Shown piece by piece: positions 43,866 through 51,339 of a stretch of 64,000 nucleotides of DNA; within the stretch, counting starts at the first letter, position 1, and every line of letters starts with the position of its first letter. The position numbers and the translations under genes were made by a program. The DNA comes from Actinoplanes lutulentus. GTDB lineage: Bacteria > Actinomycetota > Actinomycetes > Mycobacteriales > Micromonosporaceae. The stretch spans positions 1 through 64,000 of the forward strand of contig NZ_QLMJ01000016.1 of the NCBI RefSeq assembly GCF_003259845.1. The letters are read 5' to 3'. The notes beneath the pieces are model-generated. The model saw only the letters and a list, made by a program, of their open reading frames with translations, made no database searches and was not told the origin of the DNA.

Positions 43866-44650
43866 TCGGCACCCATGATCTGCTGTTCGTCACCTTGGAC
43901 ACGCTGCGGTACGACGTGGCGGCGCGCTGCCTCGACCAGGGCCGGACGCCGCGGCTGGCGGCAGTGCTGCCCGGCGGGGTGTGGCAACGGCGGCACACGC
44001 CGGCGAGTTTCACCTACGCGGCACATCACGCGTTCTTCGCCGGATTCCTGCCCACGCCGGTGACGCCGGGGCCGCACGAGCGGTTGTTCGCGGCCCGGTT
44101 CGGCGGCAGTGAGTCCAGCGGGCCGGACACGTTCGTCTTCGACGCGGGCGACCTGCCGGCGGGGCTGGCCGCGGCGGGCTATCACACGGTCTGCCTGGGC
44201 GGGGTGGGGTTCTTCAACCCGGCGGCGCCGCTCGGGCGGGTGCTGCCGGGGATGTTCGCGGAGTCCCACTGGTACCCGTCGTTCGGGGTGACAGCGGTGG
44301 ACGGTCTGGGGGCGCAGATCGGGGTTCTGTCAGCGGTTCTCGATCAGGTTGACGCCGGTCAGCCTGTGTTCACGTTTCTCAATGTCGCCGCTCTGCATCA
44401 GCCGAACAAGCACTACGTTCCGGGAGCCCCGGCCGACTCCGTGGAGACTCAGGCCGCTGCCCTGGAGTACGTCGACGGCCAGCTCGATCGGCTGTTCGGC
44501 CTGGTCGCCGGGCGGGGGCGGCCCTGCCAGGTGATCATCTGCTCGGATCACGGGACGCTGTACGGCGAGGACGGGCACGTGGGGCATCGGGTCGCGCACG
44601 AGACGGTGTGGACGGTGCCGTACGCCGACTTCGTTCTGGATCCGGCATGA
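43853..44650 (+). CDS. STM4013/SEN3800-family hydrolase, alkaline-phosphatase fold
   Basis: 265 aa, overlapping the previous gene by 13 bases. It begins with HDLLFVTLDTLRYDVAARCL (metal Asp near 16) and ends with the fold's second metal site, CSDHGTLYGEDGHVGHRVAHETVW (about 229-252). The usual sulfatase CxPxR is absent. HTPASFTYAAHHAFFAGF lies at that place, so Thr or Ser may be the nucleophile, as in phosphatases or phosphotransferases. No signal peptide, hence cytoplasmic. The family's substrate is not known to me. Confidence 0.88.
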   Translation: MRSLIGTHDLLFVTLDTLRYDVAARCLDQGRTPRLAAVLPGGVWQRRHTPASFTYAAHHAFFAGFLPTPVTPGPHERLFAARFGGSESSGPDTFVFDAGDLPAGLAAAGYHTVCLGGVGFFNPAAPLGRVLPGMFAESHWYPSFGVTAVDGLGAQIGVLSAVLDQVDAGQPVFTFLNVAALHQPNKHYVPGAPADSVETQAAALEYVDGQLDRLFGLVAGRGRPCQVIICSDHGTLYGEDGHVGHRVAHETVWTVPYADFVLDPA

Positions 44651-45939
44651 CGTCGCCATATCAGGGCTATCTCTACGCCTATCCGCACAAGACCGCCTAT
44701 CGGAAACTCGAACCGCGGCCGCTGCTGAGTGACGTGTGGGGAGCCGAACGGCAGGACGCGCTGTTCGGGTACGTGCATCTGCCGTTCTGTGAGATGCGGT
44801 GCGGGTTCTGCAACCTGTTCACCCGGGCCAATCCTCCCGAGGAGCAGGTTCGGGCGTACCTCACGCAGCTGCGCCGGCAGGCGCACGAGGTTCGATCCAG
44901 CCTCTCCCCCGAGGCGTCGTTCTCGCAGCTGGCGATCGGGGGCGGCACGCCGACCTATCTCACCGCCGCCGAGCTGACGTCGCTTTTCGAGATCGTCTCG
45001 TCGGCGTTCGGTGACTCGCTGCCGTTGTCGGTCGAGACGTCGCCGGCCACCGCCACGCCGGATCGGCTCGCGGTGCTCGCGGCGCACGGCACCACCCGGA
45101 TCAGCATGGGTGTGCAGAGCTTCCTCGACAGTGAGGCGCGGGCCGCCGGGCGGCCGCAACGGCTGACCGAGGTGCACGCCGCGCTGGAAGCGATCCGGGA
45201 CAGCCGGATTCCGGTGCTCAACGTCGATCTGATCTACGGGATCGACGGGCAGACCGCGCAGACGTGGCAGCACTCGCTGGACGAGGCGCTGCGATGGCGG
45301 CCCGAGGAGCTCTATCTGTACCCGTTGTACGTGCGGCCGCTGACCGGGCTCGGGCGGCGGGCCGCCACCCGGGACGATTGGGATCGGGACCGGCTGGCGC
45401 TGTACCGGCAGGCCGTGGCGGTGCTGACCGATGCCGGATATGTGCAGCAGTCGATGCGGCAGTTCCGGCGGGCGGACGCGCCTGTCGTGGAGGGGCCGGA
45501 TTACTGCTGCCAGGACGACGGGATGATCGGGCTGGGGTGTGGCGCGCGGTCGTATACGACGTCGCTGCACTACTCGTTCGACTACGCCGTCGCGGTTTCG
45601 GAGGTTCGCGCGGTCATCGATGACTACCTGTCACGGCCGGCCGGGGATTTCCGGTACGCGGAGATCGGGTTCCGGCTCGATGAGATCGAGCAGCGGCGGC
45701 GATGGTTGCTGAAGTCGTTGTTGCGCGCCGACGGCGTGGACTCCGCCGCATATCAGGCACGCTTCGGCACACGGCACGACGAGGACTTTCCGCAGCTGTC
45801 GACGCTGGTCGACCAGGGCTGGCTGGATTCGTCGCGGACGGTGCTGACCGCGGAAGGACTGGCGTATTCGGACGCCATCGGGCCGTGGCTGGTCTCCGGG
45901 CCGGTTCGGGAAGCGATGCGGGCCTATGTCGTTCGGTGA
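44647..45939 (+). CDS. STM4012-family radical SAM protein (HemW-like)
   Basis: 430 aa from an ATG overlapping the previous stop (ATGA). The [4Fe-4S] cluster motif is FCEMRCGFCNLF (Cys 48, 52, 55). GGGTPTYLTAAEL and STGVQ-like SMGVQSFLDSEARAAGRPQ follow, as in HemW/coproporphyrinogen dehydrogenase relatives. VLNVDLIYGIDGQTAQTWQHSLDEAL completes the barrel. A helical C-terminal domain (about 350-430) follows. It probably starts radical chemistry on a substrate held by its partners; not a haem enzyme by context. Confidence 0.9.
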   Translation: MTSPYQGYLYAYPHKTAYRKLEPRPLLSDVWGAERQDALFGYVHLPFCEMRCGFCNLFTRANPPEEQVRAYLTQLRRQAHEVRSSLSPEASFSQLAIGGGTPTYLTAAELTSLFEIVSSAFGDSLPLSVETSPATATPDRLAVLAAHGTTRISMGVQSFLDSEARAAGRPQRLTEVHAALEAIRDSRIPVLNVDLIYGIDGQTAQTWQHSLDEALRWRPEELYLYPLYVRPLTGLGRRAATRDDWDRDRLALYRQAVAVLTDAGYVQQSMRQFRRADAPVVEGPDYCCQDDGMIGLGCGARSYTTSLHYSFDYAVAVSEVRAVIDDYLSRPAGDFRYAEIGFRLDEIEQRRRWLLKSLLRADGVDSAAYQARFGTRHDEDFPQLSTLVDQGWLDSSRTVLTAEGLAYSDAIGPWLVSGPVREAMRAYVVR

Positions 45940-46801
45940 CGATCTGTATGTGTTGTATCGGGGGCCGCTCGCCAGTTGTAATTACAACTGCCCCTACTGT
46001 CCGTTCGCCAAGCGGGTTGATCCGCCGGAATTGCTTCGCGGTGACAAATCGGATTTAGAGAGATTTGTCGGGTGGGTTCGCGAGACGACGGATCGGCGGC
46101 TGTCCGTGCTCTTCACCCCGTGGGGCGAGGGCCTGACCCGATCCTGGTACCGCGACGCCATCGTCGAACTCTCCCACCTCCCGCACGTGGCCCGGGTCGC
46201 CATCCAGACGAACCTGGCCGCCCGCACCGGCTGGCTGTCGGCGGCGAATCCGCAGGTGGCGGCGCTGTGGGCGACATTTCACCCCGGACAGGTGACCATC
46301 GAACGGTTTCTGTCGCGGTGCCGCGAACTCGACGCCTTGGGCGTCCGGTACTCGGTCGGTGTCGTCGGACTCCCCGCCCACTTCGACGATGCGGTCGCGC
46401 TGCGAGCCGCACTGCCACCGTCGGTCTATCTGTGGATCAACGCCGCCGACGGGCACGTCTACACCGCCGACGAGGAACGGCGGTGGACCGCACTGGATCC
46501 GCGCTTCGGCGACAGCGTCCGGCCGCACGCGTCGCTCGGCCAGCCCTGCCATGCCGGCGAGACCGCGATCTCGGTGCTCGGCGACGGCACGGTGCGGCGC
46601 TGCCATTTCATTCCGGCGCCGATCGGGAACCTCTACGACGGGACATGGCGCGCGGGCCTGCGCCCGCGAGCCTGTGGCAACTCGCTCTGCGACTGCCACA
46701 TCGGCTACGTGCATCTCAAGCCTTTGCAACTGCGCGATGTGTACGCCGATGGGCTGCTCGAACGCATTCCCGCGGTGTGGCCTTTGGAGGTTGTTTCGTA
46801 A
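45926..46801 (+). CDS. STM4011-family radical SAM protein
   Basis: 291 aa, overlapping the STM4012-type gene by 14 bases. The cluster motif SCNYNCPYCPF has Cys 18, 22 and 25. A second Cys group near the C terminus (QPCHAGETAISVLGDGTVRRCHF and RACGNSLCDCHIG) resembles the auxiliary-cluster tail of SPASM-type peptide-modifying radical SAM enzymes. This pattern, with the ATP-grasp and LRR partners, hints at modification of a peptide or protein (inference). It is the last gene of the cluster; a terminator follows at 46915. Confidence 0.9.
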   Translation: MSFGDDLYVLYRGPLASCNYNCPYCPFAKRVDPPELLRGDKSDLERFVGWVRETTDRRLSVLFTPWGEGLTRSWYRDAIVELSHLPHVARVAIQTNLAARTGWLSAANPQVAALWATFHPGQVTIERFLSRCRELDALGVRYSVGVVGLPAHFDDAVALRAALPPSVYLWINAADGHVYTADEERRWTALDPRFGDSVRPHASLGQPCHAGETAISVLGDGTVRRCHFIPAPIGNLYDGTWRAGLRPRACGNSLCDCHIGYVHLKPLQLRDVYADGLLERIPAVWPLEVVS

Positions 46802-46950
46802 AGGCGTTGATGGTTCGTGGTGGCGGGGACGGGCATTCACCCCGGCGCAGGAGACCCGGGCGGGTTCGCGGTGTGCACCGAGCGGGGCCTGCTGTGGGCT
46901 GCCGGCGGGCCGCGGTGCTGGTCAGCGACGCGCTGACCAGCACCGGACGC
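46802..46950. other. Gap with possible gene remnant, 3' of the cluster
   Basis: 149 bp after the radical SAM gene. One frame reads GGFAVCTERGLLWAAGG before stopping, coding-like but with no start or homolog I recognise. The strong hairpin at 46915-46943 lies at its end. Confidence 0.25.
46915..46943. terminator. Bidirectional terminator
   Basis: GTGCTGGTCAGCG (46915-46927) pairs perfectly with CGCTGACCAGCAC (46931-46943) around a 3-base loop. It lies between convergent operons. Confidence 0.9.
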
Positions 46951-47610
46951 TCAGCGCCGCAGGGCTTTGCGGGCCAGGGCGTTGCCGAGGAACTGACCGG
47001 CCTGGACGATCACGATGATCACGGCGACCGTGATGTAGACGACCGGCCAGTTGTAGCGCTGCGAGCCGTAGGTGACCGCGAAGTCGCCCAGGCCGCCGCC
47101 ACCGAAGAGGCCCGCCTGGGCGGACATGTCGACCACACCGACGAAGATGAAGGTGTAGCCGAGGATGACCGGTCCCAGCGCCTCCGGGACGATCACGGTG
47201 AGCAGGATGCTGATCGGGCGGGCGCCGGCGGCCCGGGCCGCCTCGATGACGCCCGGCTCGACCGCGAGCAGGTTCTGCTCGATGATCCGGCTGACCGCGA
47301 ACGCCGCCGCCAGCGTCAGCGCGAAGGTGACCGCGTTCGTACCGATGGTGGTGCCGATCGTGACCAGCATCAACGGCTGGATCGCGGTCAAGAAGATCAC
47401 GAACGGGATCGGCCGCACGATGTTGACCAGGATGTTCACCGTGATGAAGACGGCACGGTTGGACATCAGGCTGCCGGGACGGGTCGCGTAGAGCACCAGG
47501 CCGAGGCCCAGGCCCAGCAGCCCGCCGGCCACCACCGAGATGGACACGATGTAGAACGTCTGCCAGATCGCCTCGCGGAAGACCGGCAGATTGGTCAGGA
47601 ACTCGTCCAC
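46951..47610 (-). CDS. metI: MetI-type ABC transporter permease
   Basis: 219 aa with five membrane helices. It starts VDEFLTNLPVFREAIWQTFYIVSISVVAGGLLGLGLGL. The coupling loop is EPGVIEAARAAGARPISILLTVIVPEALGPVIL (about 135-167). This is the methionine/oligopeptide-type importer permease. It starts with GTG one base after the stop of the ATPase gene. Methionine or a related sulfur compound is the likely cargo, from the family and from the LysR/oxygenase link described below. Confidence 0.9.
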   Translation of the reverse strand: MDEFLTNLPVFREAIWQTFYIVSISVVAGGLLGLGLGLVLYATRPGSLMSNRAVFITVNILVNIVRPIPFVIFLTAIQPLMLVTIGTTIGTNAVTFALTLAAAFAVSRIIEQNLLAVEPGVIEAARAAGARPISILLTVIVPEALGPVILGYTFIFVGVVDMSAQAGLFGGGGLGDFAVTYGSQRYNWPVVYITVAVIIVIVQAGQFLGNALARKALRR

Positions 47611-47611
47611 G

Positions 47612-48652
47612 TCAGTCCTCCTCGGTCAGCTCGACGCCGTCGGCCCGTAAGGCCGCCAGCGCCTCGTCGATCCCGTCGGCCGGGCCGGTCAGCTCGAAGG
47701 TGAGGCTGCCGACCGCCCGTTCCTGCAGCTCGCTGATGCCGCCGAAGATGATGTCGGCGGCAACGTTGTGCGCGAGGAACGTCCGGGCCAGAGCGGTCTG
47801 GAACCCGGTGCGGTCGCGGATCGCCACGGTGACGATCCGGCCGCTGTGGCTGCGGCGCAGCCGGGCCAGGGTCTCCGCCGACGGCCGGTCGCGCAGCGCG
47901 CCCCGCACGATGTCGGCCGCCGCCTCGCTGCGCGGATGGGCGAACACGTCATAGACGGTCCCGCTCTCCGCGATCCGGCCGCGATCCATCACCGCGACCC
48001 GATCAGCCACGGTACGGATCACGTCGAGCTCATGAGTGATCAGCACGACGGTCACGCCCAGCTCGCGGTTGACCCGGCCGAGCAGGGCCAGGACCTCGGT
48101 GGTGGTACGCGGGTCGAGCGCGCTGGTCGCCTCGTCCGCGAGCAGCAGCGACGGCTCGGTGGCCAGCGCGCGGGCGATGCCGACCCGCTGTTTCTGCCCG
48201 CCGGACAGCTGTTCCGGGTGGTCGTGCGCCCGGTCCAGCAGTCCGACGAAATCCAGCATCCGGGCCACCCGCCGATCCCGTTCGGCCCGGTCCACGCCGG
48301 CCACCTTGAGCGGGTAGGCGACGTTGCCGGCGACCGTACGGGACCGGAACAGGTTGAACTGCTGGAAGATCATGCCGATGTCCTGGCGGACACCACGACG
48401 GTCCCGTTCGGACAGCGCGGTGATCTCCTGATCGCCGACGTGGACCTGGCCGGAGGTCGGCGACTCCAACCCGTTGATCAGCCGGATCAGCGTGCTCTTG
48501 CCGGCGCCGGACTGGCCGATGACGCCGAACACCTCACCCTTGGCGACCTCGAAGCTGACGTCGTCGAGGGCCACCACCTGGGTCCCGTTACGGCCGCGGC
48601 TGAACGTCTTGGTGACGTTGGTCAGCCGTACGTGCGGCGGGGTGGTCGTCAC
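47612..48652 (-). CDS. metN: MetN-type ABC transporter ATP-binding protein
   Basis: 346 aa. Walker A GQSGAGKST (about 45-53), Q-loop FQQFNLF, signature LSGGQKQRVGIARAL, Walker B LLLADEATSALD, and H-loop THELDVI are all present. The C-terminal ACT-like NIL domain (about 260-340) senses methionine in family members and turns import off. The gene starts with GTG directly after the metQ-type stop (TAAGTG). Confidence 0.92.
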   Translation of the reverse strand: MTTTPPHVRLTNVTKTFSRGRNGTQVVALDDVSFEVAKGEVFGVIGQSGAGKSTLIRLINGLESPTSGQVHVGDQEITALSERDRRGVRQDIGMIFQQFNLFRSRTVAGNVAYPLKVAGVDRAERDRRVARMLDFVGLLDRAHDHPEQLSGGQKQRVGIARALATEPSLLLADEATSALDPRTTTEVLALLGRVNRELGVTVVLITHELDVIRTVADRVAVMDRGRIAESGTVYDVFAHPRSEAAADIVRGALRDRPSAETLARLRRSHSGRIVTVAIRDRTGFQTALARTFLAHNVAADIIFGGISELQERAVGSLTFELTGPADGIDEALAALRADGVELTEED

Positions 48653-49603
48653 TTACTTCTGCGCCGCGACGGCCTGGTCCTGCACCGTCGTGAGCAGCGC
48701 CTGCAGCTCCGCGGCGGGCACCGTACGCAGGACCGCGACACCGCTGTTGGCCTCCTGCACGCCCTTCTCCACGGCCGGGTCGTGGTAGAGCTCGGCGAGC
48801 TTCAGGTAGGTCTCGTTGTCCTTGTCCTCGGCCCGTGCGGTGAAGATGTTGACGTACGGCGCGGCGCTCGCGCTGGCCGGGTCGTCCTGGAAGACAACGG
48901 CCGTCTTGGGCAGCTTCGCGTTCGTGGCGTAGTTGATGTTCACGATCGCCGCCGCGACCGAGCCGCTCTGCAGCGCACCCGCGGTCTGCGACGCGTCCAG
49001 GGTCACCACGTCGACCTTCTTGGTCTCGACGTCCGTCGTGCTGGAGAAGGCGGTGCCGCCGTTCTTCAGCGTGACCAGGCCGGCCGCCTGCAGCACCAGC
49101 AGGCCACGCGCCTGGTTGATGGCGTCGTTCGGGATCGCCACCTTGGCGTTCGCCGGCAGGTCGGTCACCGCCGTGAACTTCAGCGAGTAGAGCGGGAGCG
49201 GGTAGACCGCGGTGGCCCCGATCGGCTGCAGGTCGTCGCCCGCGGTGACGTTGTAGTTCGCGAGGTACTGGATGTGCTGGAACTGGTTGAGCTCCAGCTG
49301 CTTCTCCTTCAGCGCCGGGTTCGGCTGGCTGTAGTCGTTGAAGTTCACCAGCGTGACGTTCACGTCGAGGCGTTCCTTGGCCAGGTCCGCGTAGGTCTTC
49401 CAGTAGGGCGACGCCGCGTCGGCGACACCGATGCGGACGGTCTGCGCGTCGTCGGCGCCGTCACGGGTGGCCACCACCGCGACGGTCACGCCGACCGCGA
49501 CGACGACAGCGGCCGCCACGGCGATCCAGGGCCAGCGGCTGCGCTGCCGGGTGGGCAGAACCGGCTGGTCGGACGGGTTCTCAGAAGGTGTCGGCTCGGA
49601 CAC
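48653..49603 (-). CDS. metQ: NLPA/MetQ-type substrate-binding protein with N-terminal membrane anchor
   Basis: 316 aa. The binding domain begins TVRIGVADAASPYWKTYADLAKERLDVNVTLVNFNDYSQPNPALKEKQLELNQFQHIQYL, the NlpA/MetQ pattern. Unlike most family members it has no lipobox. A cytoplasmic leader of about 23 residues and one membrane helix (WPWIAVAAAVVVAVGVTVAVVA) would anchor it. GGAG lies 8 bases before the GTG start. A LysR-type dyad overlaps its promoter (49649-49669). Confidence 0.9.
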   Translation of the reverse strand: MSEPTPSENPSDQPVLPTRQRSRWPWIAVAAAVVVAVGVTVAVVATRDGADDAQTVRIGVADAASPYWKTYADLAKERLDVNVTLVNFNDYSQPNPALKEKQLELNQFQHIQYLANYNVTAGDDLQPIGATAVYPLPLYSLKFTAVTDLPANAKVAIPNDAINQARGLLVLQAAGLVTLKNGGTAFSSTTDVETKKVDVVTLDASQTAGALQSGSVAAAIVNINYATNAKLPKTAVVFQDDPASASAAPYVNIFTARAEDKDNETYLKLAELYHDPAVEKGVQEANSGVAVLRTVPAAELQALLTTVQDQAVAAQK

Positions 49604-49648
49604 AGATAGCTCCGGTTGTATTCGTGCGGATCAGAAGACGCTCACAAT

Positions 49649-49677
49649 AACCTACCTTTCCCATAGGTAAAATGTAA
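49649..49677 (-). promoter_or_regulatory. metQNI promoter overlapped by a LysR-type box
   Basis: AACCTA-N9-TAGGTA lies at 49649-49669 and contains T-N11-A. On the minus strand TTACAT (49672-49677) and TAGGTT (49649-49654) are 17 bp apart, a plausible promoter whose -10 is one arm of the dyad. The same dyad precedes the LysR gene at 51218-51238. Confidence 0.7.
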
Positions 49678-49704
49678 TCTACGTCTACCCGCGGAGGGCC
49701 GCCG

Positions 49705-50184
49705 TCACTGCCAGATGTTGTCGTGCTCCAGATAGAACGCGGTGCGCTGGGCGTCGGTCATCTCGGCGATCTCGGTCAGGCCTTCGAAGTAGCCCTCGCG
49801 GGGTGCGCCGGGCGCGAAGTGCAGCAGCATCTTCACCGGGGCGCCGGAGTGGTTCTTGAAGGCGTGGATGCCGCCGGGCGGGACGTGCACCCAGTCGCCG
49901 GGCTCGGCGTCGATCCAGCGACTGCCGTCGTAGATCCGCAGCACGCCGTCGAGGATGTAGAACGACTCGGCCAGGCTGTGGTGGAAATGCGGTTCGGGGC
50001 CGGTGACGCCGGGGCCGCACTCCCAGCGGTAGAGGCCGAAGAGGCCGTTCGTCGACTCCCCGGTCGAGAGGTAATGAATCCGGGTGCCGTTCGGGTAGAC
50101 GAGCTCGGGCTCGGTGGCGGCGGGGCGGTACGTGGCGGAGACCTCGCCTTTGTCGCCGTGGTAAAGCGGGGGCGGATACGTCAT
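49705..50184 (-). CDS. Cupin-domain protein
   Basis: 159 aa from the ATG at 50184. The cupin motifs are visible: GPEPHFHHSLAESFYILDGVLRIYDG (His-x-His-x4-Glu, about 67-92) and GDWVHVPPGGIHAFKNHSGAPVKML (about 99-123, with the second-motif His). These residues bind a metal in many single-domain cupins, which act as dioxygenases, isomerases or sensors. It is upstream of the metQ-type gene on the same strand, but a promoter between them suggests separate control. Confidence 0.85.
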   Translation of the reverse strand: MTYPPPLYHGDKGEVSATYRPAATEPELVYPNGTRIHYLSTGESTNGLFGLYRWECGPGVTGPEPHFHHSLAESFYILDGVLRIYDGSRWIDAEPGDWVHVPPGGIHAFKNHSGAPVKMLLHFAPGAPREGYFEGLTEIAEMTDAQRTAFYLEHDNIWQ

Positions 50185-50210
50185 GGCGTCGATTATGCCG
50201 AGCGGCACCA

Positions 50211-50251
50211 CCGGTAGAGCATCCTAGGAACCTAGTTGGATGCCCTACCGG
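50211..50251. terminator. Hairpin between PPOX and cupin genes
   Basis: CCGGTAGAGCATCC (50211-50224) pairs with GGATGCCCTACCGG (50238-50251) with one mismatch. The inner part holds TAGG-AA-CCTA. It lies 16 bp past the end of the PPOX gene (minus strand), so a terminator; an operator for the cupin gene is possible. Confidence 0.6.
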
Positions 50252-50267
50252 CAAGCGCCACAAAGGG

Positions 50268-50666
50268 TCAGCGGCGGCCGACCGCCGTCGGGCGGACCAC
50301 GAAGATCACCCGGTCCGGGGCGTCCTTCGGTGCCTCGGTGCCGAACGGCGCGTCGTAACGCTTCGCCAGCTCCACGTAGAACGCTCCGGTCGGGTCCGGG
50401 TCGATGCGCTCGACCACGCCACGCACCTCGATGTAGCGGTACGGGTTCTCCGCGTCGATGATCGAGATCGCGACCGCCGGGTTCGCCGAGATGTTGCGGA
50501 ACTTGCGGCGGAAGTTGGTGTGCGTGAACCGGATGAACTCGCCGTCCCAGGCGAACCACATGGGATTCACCTGCGGGGTTCCGTCCTCCCGGACCGTCGC
50601 CAGATCAGCGATGAGCGGCCGTTCGAGCAGGTCCAGCTGGTCTTCAGGGATGATGGTCGTCGTCAT
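50268..50666 (-). CDS. PPOX-class F420/FMN-dependent oxidoreductase
   Basis: 132 aa with the split beta-barrel of pyridoxamine-phosphate-oxidase-like proteins. It reads ADLATVREDGTPQVNPMWFAWDGEFIRFTHTNFRRKFRNISANPAVAISIID and EVRGVVERIDPDPTGAFYVELAKRYDAPF. Actinobacterial members often use F420 or bind haem or FMN. ATG at 50666 is chosen (GGAG close upstream); an ATG at 50675 is the alternative. It is divergent from the P-loop kinase-like gene. Confidence 0.82.
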   Translation of the reverse strand: MTTTIIPEDQLDLLERPLIADLATVREDGTPQVNPMWFAWDGEFIRFTHTNFRRKFRNISANPAVAISIIDAENPYRYIEVRGVVERIDPDPTGAFYVELAKRYDAPFGTEAPKDAPDRVIFVVRPTAVGRR

Positions 50667-50689
50667 GCTCTCCATGGTGGAGGACGATC

Positions 50690-51235
50690 GTGAACACGCG
50701 TACCCCAGGGGGTTTGCTCGTCACCGGCACCGTGGGTGCCGGAAAGACGGCGGTCGCGGAGGCGCTGGGTGATCTTCTCGCGGAGCGCGGGGTTCCGCAT
50801 GCGGTGATCGATGTCGACTGGCTGCGGCGGTCGTGGCCGAGTCCGCCCGATGATCCGTTCAACAGCAGGATCACCCTGCGGAACCTGCGGGCCGTCGCCC
50901 ACAACTTCGTGAACGATGGTGCCCGGCTGCTGGTGCTGGCCGGCGTGGTGGAGAGCCGGGCCGAGCGGGACCGCTACCAGGACGCGATCGGTGTGCCGAT
51001 GGCGGTGTGCCGCCTCGGCACCAGCCTGGAGATCGTGCGGGAGCGGCTGCGCCGGCGGCATCGTGACGATCCGGCCGGGCTGGCGTGGCATCTCCAGCGG
51101 TGCGGCACGCTCGATCGGATCCTGCGGGAAGCGTCCGTCGAGGACGCGGTGGTCGACGGCGGGCACGGGTCGCCTCGCGACGTCGCTGCGGCCATCACCC
51201 GGAGCCGATGCATTAATAACCTATCAGTTACATAG
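50690..51235 (+). CDS. P-loop nucleotide kinase-like protein
   Basis: 181 aa. Walker A is GTVGAGKT (about 13-20), and the rest follows the small adenylylsulfate-kinase/adenylate-kinase-like layout (AEALGDLLAERGVPHAVIDVDWLRRSWPSPP, RLGTSLEIVRERLRRRHRDDP). It lacks the LID of adenylate kinase, so the phosphate acceptor is unclear. A GTG at 50690 starts it. Its last codons run through the LysR box at 51217-51239. Confidence 0.8.
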   Translation: MNTRTPGGLLVTGTVGAGKTAVAEALGDLLAERGVPHAVIDVDWLRRSWPSPPDDPFNSRITLRNLRAVAHNFVNDGARLLVLAGVVESRAERDRYQDAIGVPMAVCRLGTSLEIVRERLRRRHRDDPAGLAWHLQRCGTLDRILREASVEDAVVDGGHGSPRDVAAAITRSRCINNLSVT

Positions 51236-51239
51236 GTTA
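51217..51239 (+). promoter_or_regulatory. LysR-type box upstream of the LysR gene
   Basis: TAACCTA (51217-51223) and TAGGTTA (51233-51239) form a perfect dyad with 9 bases between, containing T-N11-A. A further TAGGTTA lies at 51242-51248. The dyad shares AACCTA-N9-TAGGT with the metQ promoter site. Confidence 0.7.
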
Positions 51240-51339
51240 ACTAGGTTATAGCGGCCTGCTGTGCCATATTGGATTTCGTGAAGCAGGCATACGTCACCAG
51301 CGGAAACGGGCCGAACCGACGCGTCGGGGGCGGTGCCTG

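Noticed and set aside
44647-45939. STM4012-type protein as a haem-pathway HemW/HemN enzyme
   Set aside because: The HemW-like fold fits, but the gene is locked into the five-gene cluster with no haem gene nearby.
47768-49609. 613-aa plus-strand frame over metN and metQ
   Set aside because: Antisense of clear ABC genes; composition is that of a reverse-complement shadow.
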